NCBI GenBank assembly: GCA_045866275.1 | Contig: BAAFRX010000006.1 | Location: 1 to 64,000, forward strand | Reading direction: 5' to 3' | DNA length: 64,000 bases | Origin: Sideroxyarcus sp045866275 | Lineage (GTDB): Bacteria > Pseudomonadota > Gammaproteobacteria > Burkholderiales > Gallionellaceae | Part shown: piece after piece, positions 58,667 through 64,000 of the stretch | Layout of the letters: each line of letters opens with the position of its first letter | Position numbering within the stretch: the stretch's first letter is position 1 | Notes under the pieces: generated by a model | Told to the model about the DNA's origin: nothing | What the model saw: the letters and a program-made list of their open reading frames with translations, nothing else | The model's database searches: none | Translations under genes and position numbers: made by a program

Positions 58667-61270
58667 ATGACCGACACGTCCAGCAAGCACACCCCGATGA
58701 TGCAGCAATACCTGCGGCTCAAGGCGGAGCATCCCGATATGCTGCTGTTCTACCGCATGGGCGATTTTTACGAGCTGTTTCATGACGACGCGGTGCGCGC
58801 AGCCAAGCTGCTCGACATCACCCTCACCCAGCGCGGCGCCTCCGGCGGACAACCGATCAAGATGGCGGGCGTGCCCTACCACGCGGTAGAGCAATACCTG
58901 GCGCGACTGGTGAAGCTGGGCGAATCCGTGGCGATCTGCGAACAGATTGGCGACCCCGCCACCAGCAAAGGCCCGGTCGAACGCAAAGTGGTGCGCATCG
59001 TCACCCCCGGCACCGTCACCGACTCCGCGCTGCTGGAAGAAAAGCGCGACAACCTGCTGCTCGCGCTGCACCAACGCAGCAACGAAGTCGGCCTCGCCTG
59101 GCTCAACCTCGCCGCAGGCACTTTCACCCTCGCCGAAGTCGCCGCCAGTCAACTGCCTGCCGAATTGGAACGCCTGCAACCTTCCGAAATTCTCTACGCG
59201 GAAAGCGCCCTCTCCCCCCGGGAGAGGGCTGGGGTGAGGGAACACATTGCAGCAAAGTCCCTGCCCGATTGGCACTTCGAGCGCGACACCGCACACCGCG
59301 CGCTGTGCCAGCAGTTCGGCACGCGCGACCTTGCCGGTTTTGGCTGCAATGACTTTACCGTGGGGTTGGAAGCCGCAGGCGCCCTGCTCGGCTACGCCAA
59401 ACTGACGCAAGGCCAGAACATTGCCCACATCAGGGCCGCACAGGTGTACCACGCCGACCAGTTCGTGCGCATGGATGCCGCCACCCGCCGCAACCTGGAG
59501 ATCACCCAAACCCTGCGCGGTGAACCCGCGCCGACCCTGCTCTCGCTGCTCGACACCTGTGCGACCCACATGGGCAGCCGGAAGCTTTCGCACTGGCTGC
59601 ACCACCCGCTGCGCGACCGCGAAGTGTTGCGCGCAAGGCTGGATGCCGTAGACGAGCTGGATGAGAAATACAGCACCGTGCACCAGCAGCTCAAGCCCAG
59701 CGTGGATGTCGAACGCATCACCGCCCGCATCGCCCTGAAGAGCGCAAGACCGCGCGACCTTTCCGGCCTGCGCGAGACCTTAAAGCAACTCCCGCAACTT
59801 CAATCCATACTGGTGGGTCGGGTTTCAACCCGACACGATAACGACGTCGGGTTGAAACCCGACCTACCCAACCGCCCGCTCACCCACAATCTGGCCGATG
59901 CCCTACAAGCCGACACCGCACTGGTCGAATTGCTGCAAAAGACCCTCAAGGACGAACCCGCCTCCGTGCTGCGCGAAGGCGGTGTGATCGCGGACGGTTA
60001 CGACGCCGAGCTGGACGAACTGCGCGGCATCCAGACCCACTGCGGCGATTTCCTGCTCGCGCTGGAAACCCGCGAACGTGAGCGTACCGGCATCGACAAA
60101 CTCAAGGTCGAGTACAACCGCGTGCACGGTTTCTACATCGAGGTGAGCACAGCCAACGCGGACAAGGTGCCGGACGACTACCGCCGCCGCCAGACGCTGA
60201 AGAACGTCGAGCGCTACATCACGCCCGAGCTTAAAGCCTTCGAGGACAAGGCGCTGTCCGCCAACGACCGGGCTCTTTCGCGCGAGAAGTTCCTTTACGA
60301 CCAACTGCTGGAAGCGCTCGCACCCAGCATCCCGCAACTGCAGCGTATCGCCGCCGCCATCGCCGAACTGGACGTGCTCGCCTGCTTCGCCGAGCGTGCT
60401 GCCACGCTGAACTTCAGCGCGCCACGCTTCAGCGACGACGCGCAACTCATCATCAAACAAGGCCGCCACCCGGTGGTGGAATCACAAGTGGAGCAGTTCA
60501 CTCCCAACGACGCCACACTCAACGACGCGCGCCGCATGCTGCTCATCACCGGCCCCAACATGGGCGGTAAATCGACCTATATGCGTCAGGTCGCCATCAT
60601 CGCGCTGCTCGCGCATGTCGGCTGCTTCGTGCCCGCACAGGAAGCAGTGCTCGGCGAGATCGACCAGATCTTCACCCGCATCGGCGCATCGGACGACCTC
60701 GCAAGCGGACGCTCCACCTTCATGGTCGAGATGACCGAGGCCGCCAACATCCTGCACAACGCCACCGACAAGAGCCTGGTGCTGGTGGACGAGATCGGCC
60801 GCGGCACCAGCACCTTCGACGGCCTCGCCCTCGCCTGGGCCATCGCGCGCCACCTGCTGGAACTCAACCGCAGCTACATATTATTTTCGACACACTACTT
60901 CGAGCTCACGCGGCTGGCCGAAGAATTCAAACAACTCGCCAACGTCCACCTCGCCGCCGTCGAACATCAGCACACCATCGTCTTCCTGCACAGCGTCAAC
61001 GAAGGCGCCGCCAGTCAGAGCTACGGCCTGCAAGTCGCCGCCCTCGCCGGCGTGCCGAACAGCGTCATCCGCAACGCGAAGAAACAACTGGTGCGACTGG
61101 AACAGAACAGCGCCGCACAGAACCCGCAGGGCGACCTCTTCGCTACCGCGCCCGAAACGCCGGAGCCGGAAGAGCATCCTGTGTTGCAGTCGCTGCGCGA
61201 TTTGCAGCCGGATGAGATGAGTCCGAGGGAAGCGCTGGAGCAGTTGTATCAGTTGAAAAAGTTGCTGTAA
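58667..61270 (+). CDS. mutS: DNA mismatch repair protein MutS, with two repeat-derived segments
   Basis: 867-aa mismatch sensor. The mismatch-recognition Phe-x-Glu is in MGDFYELF. The core SARPRDLSGLRETLKQLPQL, the clamp, the ATPase Walker A ITGPNMGGKSTYMRQ, Walker B LVLVDEIGRGTSTFDG and the helix-turn-helix end follow. Compared with E. coli MutS, the segment between LPQL and GGVIA is about 15 residues longer. This matches the palindromic repeat at 59812-59867, translated as VGRVSTRHDNDVGLKPDL (about 382-401). A second palindrome (59207-59240) encodes LSPRERAGVRE in the connector domain, with little net length change. Neither breaks the frame or a known catalytic residue. Confidence 0.95.
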   Translation: MTDTSSKHTPMMQQYLRLKAEHPDMLLFYRMGDFYELFHDDAVRAAKLLDITLTQRGASGGQPIKMAGVPYHAVEQYLARLVKLGESVAICEQIGDPATSKGPVERKVVRIVTPGTVTDSALLEEKRDNLLLALHQRSNEVGLAWLNLAAGTFTLAEVAASQLPAELERLQPSEILYAESALSPRERAGVREHIAAKSLPDWHFERDTAHRALCQQFGTRDLAGFGCNDFTVGLEAAGALLGYAKLTQGQNIAHIRAAQVYHADQFVRMDAATRRNLEITQTLRGEPAPTLLSLLDTCATHMGSRKLSHWLHHPLRDREVLRARLDAVDELDEKYSTVHQQLKPSVDVERITARIALKSARPRDLSGLRETLKQLPQLQSILVGRVSTRHDNDVGLKPDLPNRPLTHNLADALQADTALVELLQKTLKDEPASVLREGGVIADGYDAELDELRGIQTHCGDFLLALETRERERTGIDKLKVEYNRVHGFYIEVSTANADKVPDDYRRRQTLKNVERYITPELKAFEDKALSANDRALSREKFLYDQLLEALAPSIPQLQRIAAAIAELDVLACFAERAATLNFSAPRFSDDAQLIIKQGRHPVVESQVEQFTPNDATLNDARRMLLITGPNMGGKSTYMRQVAIIALLAHVGCFVPAQEAVLGEIDQIFTRIGASDDLASGRSTFMVEMTEAANILHNATDKSLVLVDEIGRGTSTFDGLALAWAIARHLLELNRSYILFSTHYFELTRLAEEFKQLANVHLAAVEHQHTIVFLHSVNEGAASQSYGLQVAALAGVPNSVIRNAKKQLVRLEQNSAAQNPQGDLFATAPETPEPEEHPVLQSLRDLQPDEMSPREALEQLYQLKKLL
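59207..59240. repeat. GC-rich palindromic repeat inside mutS
   Basis: GCCCTCTCCC-CCC-GGGAGAGGGC is a perfect 10-bp stem (59207-59229), followed by TGGGGTGAGGG (59230-59240). This string is a common dispersed repeat type in proteobacteria (from memory). It encodes LSPRERAGVRE in frame. Confidence 0.75.
59812..59867. repeat. GTCGG-family REP pair inside mutS
   Basis: GTCGGGTT-TC-AACCCGAC (59817-59834) and GTCGGGTT-GA-AACCCGAC (59846-59863) lie as inverted copies, bounded by GGTGGGTCGG and CCGACCTACC (one mismatch). It is the same element type as the intergenic copies at 28606 and 32676, here read through in frame. Confidence 0.88.
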
Positions 61271-61374
61271 CGGCCGGTGACGGCACACATGCATGTCACG
61301 ACCGCTTCAACATAAAGGTGGAAACAGCTAGAATCCAACCCCTCGCACTCATCTCAAACTCAAGGAAACACATC

Positions 61375-62295
61375 ATGTCCATGTCCGACCGCGATGGCTT
61401 CATCTGGCACGACGGAAAACTCGTGCCCTGGCGCGAAGCCACCACCCATGTGCTGACCCACACTTTGCATTACGGCATGGGCGTGTTCGAGGGCGTGCGG
61501 GCCTACAAGACTGCGCAGGGCACGGCGATCTTCCGCCTGCAGGAACATACCGATCGTTTGTTCAACTCGGCCTACATCTTCAAAATGAAGATGCCGTTCG
61601 ACAAGGCAACCCTGATGGAAGCGCAAAAAGAAGTGGTGCGCGCCAACTCGCTGGAATCCTGCTACATCCGCCCCATCGTGTTCTACGGCTCCGAGGCGAT
61701 GGGCATCGCCGCCACCAACATCAGCGTGCATGTGGCGATCGCGGCGTGGCCGTGGGGCGCCTATCTCGGCGAGGAAGGCATGGCCAAAGGCATCCGGGTC
61801 AAGACTTCAAGCTTTACCCGCCATCACGTGAACATCAATATGTGCCGCTCGAAGTCGGTCGGCACCTACACCAATTCCATCCTGGCACACCAGGAAGTGG
61901 CGCAGGACGGTTACGACGAGGCGATGCTGCTGGATGTAGACGGCTACGTGGCCGAGGGCGCGGGCGAGAACATCTTCATCGTGAAGAAGGGCAAGCTGTA
62001 CACACCCGATCTGACCTCCTGCCTGGAAGGCATCACCCGCGACTCCATCCTCACGCTGGCCAAGGACATGGGGCTGGAACTGGTCGAGAAGCGCATCACG
62101 CGCGACGAGGTGTACTGCGCCGAGGAGGCCTTCTTCACCGGCACCGCCGCCGAAGTAACGCCGATCCGCGAACTGGATACCCGCGTCATCGGCAGCGGCA
62201 GCCGCGGCCCGGTCACCACCCGCCTGCAGCAGGCCTTTTTCGATATCGTCAGCGGCAAGAATACGAAGTACGCCAGTTGGCTGGCGCACGTATAA
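61375..62295 (+). CDS. ilvE: Branched-chain amino acid aminotransferase IlvE
   Basis: 306-aa fold-type IV PLP enzyme making valine, leucine and isoleucine from their keto acids. FIWHDGKLVPWREATTHVLT, GMGVFEGVRAY, the PLP-lysine motif CRSKSVGTYTNSILAHQE, GYVAEGAGENIFIVKKGKL and FFTGTAAEVTPI are present. AAGGAAACACATC leads to ATG 61375 (61381 also possible). It is followed 23 bases later by a small zinc-finger gene. Confidence 0.95.
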   Translation: MSMSDRDGFIWHDGKLVPWREATTHVLTHTLHYGMGVFEGVRAYKTAQGTAIFRLQEHTDRLFNSAYIFKMKMPFDKATLMEAQKEVVRANSLESCYIRPIVFYGSEAMGIAATNISVHVAIAAWPWGAYLGEEGMAKGIRVKTSSFTRHHVNINMCRSKSVGTYTNSILAHQEVAQDGYDEAMLLDVDGYVAEGAGENIFIVKKGKLYTPDLTSCLEGITRDSILTLAKDMGLELVEKRITRDEVYCAEEAFFTGTAAEVTPIRELDTRVIGSGSRGPVTTRLQQAFFDIVSGKNTKYASWLAHV

Positions 62296-62318
62296 CAAAA
62301 AATGTTCAGGAGGAACGC

Positions 62319-62519
62319 ATGACCGAAACCACGCTCGCGCAACGCTATGTGGAAGTAACGGCAGCCGCACTGCCCTTGTTCTGCCCCACGCCAGCAGTCA
62401 GCTTATGGAGCGCCCATCCGCGCGTCGCCATTCCGGTCGAAAAACTGGGCGAGGCGACCTGCCCTTATTGCGGCACGGTGTACAAATTCAAGGGCGAACT
62501 GCCCCAGGGACATCATTAA
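62319..62519 (+). CDS. zf-CHCC zinc-finger protein
   Basis: 66 aa ending in the CHCC motif: FCPTPAVSLWSAHPRVAIP (Cys, His), then TCPYCGTVYKFKG (C-x2-C). This is the bacterial relative of the NDUFS6/complex I 13-kDa zinc subunit domain. AGGAGGAACGC is a near-perfect Shine-Dalgarno. It sits between ilvE and waaF as in many betaproteobacteria. Its role is unknown. Confidence 0.9.
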   Translation: MTETTLAQRYVEVTAAALPLFCPTPAVSLWSAHPRVAIPVEKLGEATCPYCGTVYKFKGELPQGHH

Positions 62520-62561
62520 GCCCAAACCCGGCACGGGCCTGTACCGCCCGGCGAAATCCCG

Positions 62562-63575
62562 ATGAAAAAAATACTTGTCGTCGCGCCTAGCTGGGTGGGC
62601 GATTGCGTGCTGATGCAACCCATGCTGCAACGCCTGATCCAGCGTCATCCCGGCGCACAGATCGATGTGTTGGCGCCGCCCTGGACGGAAAAATTGCTGC
62701 GCCAGTTACCCGAGGTGCATGCGGTTATCCGCAACCCTTTCGGCCATGGCGCATTCTCCTTTTCCGCGCGCCGCAGGCTGGGCGCGCAACTCCGCGCCGC
62801 CGGCTATGACCAGTCCATCGTGCTGCCCAACTCCTGGAAATCCGCGCTCGTTCCCTACTTCGCCGGGATTCCCTTGCGCACCGGCTTCATCGGCGAATGG
62901 CGCTTCGGTCTGATCAACGATGCGCGCCGCCTCGATAAAACCAGACTGCCGCTGATGGTGGAGCGCTTCGCCGCGCTGGCGGAAGTCAAAGGTGCCGAAC
63001 TGGAGCGCCCGCTACCGGCCCCGCTGTTGCAGGTGCCAGCGGAACAGCGCGCTGCCATGTTGGCCAAGTTCGGACTGATGCTGGACAAACCGGTCGCCGT
63101 CTTTTGTCCGGGCGCGGAATACGGCCCGGCCAAGCGCTGGCCGCCGCACTACTACGCCGAGTTGGCGCAGCATCTGCACACCCGGGGATATGCCGTCTGG
63201 TTGATTGGATCGCCCAAGGACAAGGATGTCGCCGACAAGATCGTCGCGCTCGGCAACCGGCAAGTGGTCAACCTGTGCGGCAACACCGACCTTGCCGAGG
63301 CCATCGCGCTGATGTCTTGTGCCGAGTTGGTGGTCAGCAACGACTCCGGCCTGATGCACATCGCCGCCGCGCTGGATCGGCCGCTGCTGGCCATCTTCGG
63401 CTCCAGCAGTCCGCAGTTCACCCCGCCGCTGTCGGATCGGGCCCAGGTGCTGAAACTCGATTTACCCTGCAGCCCCTGTTTCAAACGCGAGTGTCCGCTC
63501 GGCCACTTCGACTGCATGCTCAAGCTGACGCCGCAGGAAGTCGCGCGCCACATCCCCGTTCATCCGCAGCGATGA
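62562..63575 (+). CDS. waaF: Lipopolysaccharide heptosyltransferase II WaaF
   Basis: 337-aa GT9 glycosyltransferase adding the second heptose to the LPS inner core. ILVVAPSWVGDCVLMQPML at the start, IVLPNSWKSALVPYFAGIP, FCPGAEYGPAKRWPPHYYAE and VVSNDSGLMHIAAALDRPL match the family. Its presence means a conventional LPS core exists alongside the putative sphingolipids. It is likely co-transcribed with ilvE and the zf-CHCC gene. Confidence 0.93.
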   Translation: MKKILVVAPSWVGDCVLMQPMLQRLIQRHPGAQIDVLAPPWTEKLLRQLPEVHAVIRNPFGHGAFSFSARRRLGAQLRAAGYDQSIVLPNSWKSALVPYFAGIPLRTGFIGEWRFGLINDARRLDKTRLPLMVERFAALAEVKGAELERPLPAPLLQVPAEQRAAMLAKFGLMLDKPVAVFCPGAEYGPAKRWPPHYYAELAQHLHTRGYAVWLIGSPKDKDVADKIVALGNRQVVNLCGNTDLAEAIALMSCAELVVSNDSGLMHIAAALDRPLLAIFGSSSPQFTPPLSDRAQVLKLDLPCSPCFKRECPLGHFDCMLKLTPQEVARHIPVHPQR

Positions 63576-63588
63576 ACGCAAGCACGCA

Positions 63589-64000
63589 TCAATCGGTCAG
63601 CTCTTCTTTCCACCCGTAGATCACCCAACGGTTCTTGCCGGTTTGTTTAGCGCGATACATCGCCTCGTCGGCGTGGATCAGCAGTTTTTCCACGCCCGTG
63701 GCGTCTTGCGGATAGAGACTGATGCCGATGCTGGCCGTGACTTTTTCCGCAGCCTCGCCCAGTTCGCAGGGTTGCGCCACGGTTTTGATGATCTTGCGCA
63801 GCACGCGGCGCAAGCCTTCGCCATGCCCCACCCCGCGCAGAAGGATCGTGAATTCGTCTCCCCCCAGGCGCGCAACGGTGTCACCCGCGCGCACACAACT
63901 GCGCAGACGCTGCGCAATGGTCTGCAGCATCTTGTCGCCGGTCGCATGGCCGCGCGCATCGTTCACAGCCTTGAAACCGTCGAGGTCGATGAACAGCACG
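63589..64000 (-). CDS. GGDEF diguanylate cyclase, C-terminal part (runs off window)
   Basis: The last 136 or so residues of a diguanylate cyclase. DLDGFKAVNDARGHATGDKM, the active site ARLGGDEFTILLRG, ASIGISLYPQDA and ADEAMYRAKQTGKNRWVIY are visible. The GGDEF site is intact. The sensor and N-terminus lie beyond the right edge. It is convergent with waaF, 13 bases away. Confidence 0.9.
   Translation of the reverse strand, partial: VLFIDLDGFKAVNDARGHATGDKMLQTIAQRLRSCVRAGDTVARLGGDEFTILLRGVGHGEGLRRVLRKIIKTVAQPCELGEAAEKVTASIGISLYPQDATGVEKLLIHADEAMYRAKQTGKNRWVIYGWKEELTD

Overview
The window looks like part of a betaproteobacterial chromosome. GC content is high, gene content is housekeeping-rich, and yajC-secD-secF, tgt-queA, clpS-clpA and fmdB-DUF502-aspS-nudB occur in familiar orders. 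A cd1 nitrite reductase and a cytochrome-c-dependent NO reductase point to a denitrifying lineage, perhaps Nitrosomonadales/Gallionellaceae-like. That placement is inference from gene content only.

Layout. 1-1.1 kb: remnant of a REP-associated tyrosine transposase (RAYT) beside the C-terminal part of a membrane protein. 1.1-11.1 kb: nitrogen-oxide block. On the minus strand lie a small membrane protein, norC, norB, nirS and a TonB receptor. Divergently lie nsrR (NO-sensing repressor), an HPP-family protein (possible nitrite transporter), a SirB-like protein, a hemerythrin and a flavoprotein. 12-28.4 kb: a putative bacterial ceramide (sphingolipid) locus. A minus-strand operon encodes fatty acyl-AMP ligase, NAD-dependent ceramide reductase, dedicated acyl carrier protein, serine palmitoyltransferase and a flippase. 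It is followed by a divergent MFP-RND-RND-OMF efflux operon, then on the minus strand by a GNAT-fold protein that is a candidate bacterial ceramide synthase. This is the most notable system in the window.

28.4-45.5 kb: a MITE-like repeat, a DMT permease, dapC, nhaD, a 24-aa membrane peptide, pbpG and an Atm1-type ABC exporter. Then comes a haem-c-linked GGDEF/EAL protein, and a long minus-strand run from fmdB through aspS to clsB. A secreted RNase Sa-like enzyme and its barstar-like inhibitor sit inside that run. 45.5-64 kb: monomeric icd, a cold-shock gene, clpS-clpA, gluQ, dedA, secF-secD-yajC, tgt, queA, tRNA-Leu(CAA), a Cys-repeat small protein, mutS, ilvE, a zf-CHCC protein, waaF and the edge of a diguanylate cyclase.

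Three families of palindromic or inverted repeats recur through the window. Copies of two families lie in frame inside coding sequences: two in mutS and one in gluQ. They appear to have added or replaced peptide segments in otherwise conserved enzymes. Three queuosine genes (tgt, queA, gluQ) occur in one 7-kb stretch.

Starts were chosen by eye from Shine-Dalgarno spacing, overlap with upstream stops and family N-termini. Several use TTG or GTG. No database search was run, so all family assignments are from recognition of motifs and remembered homologues.
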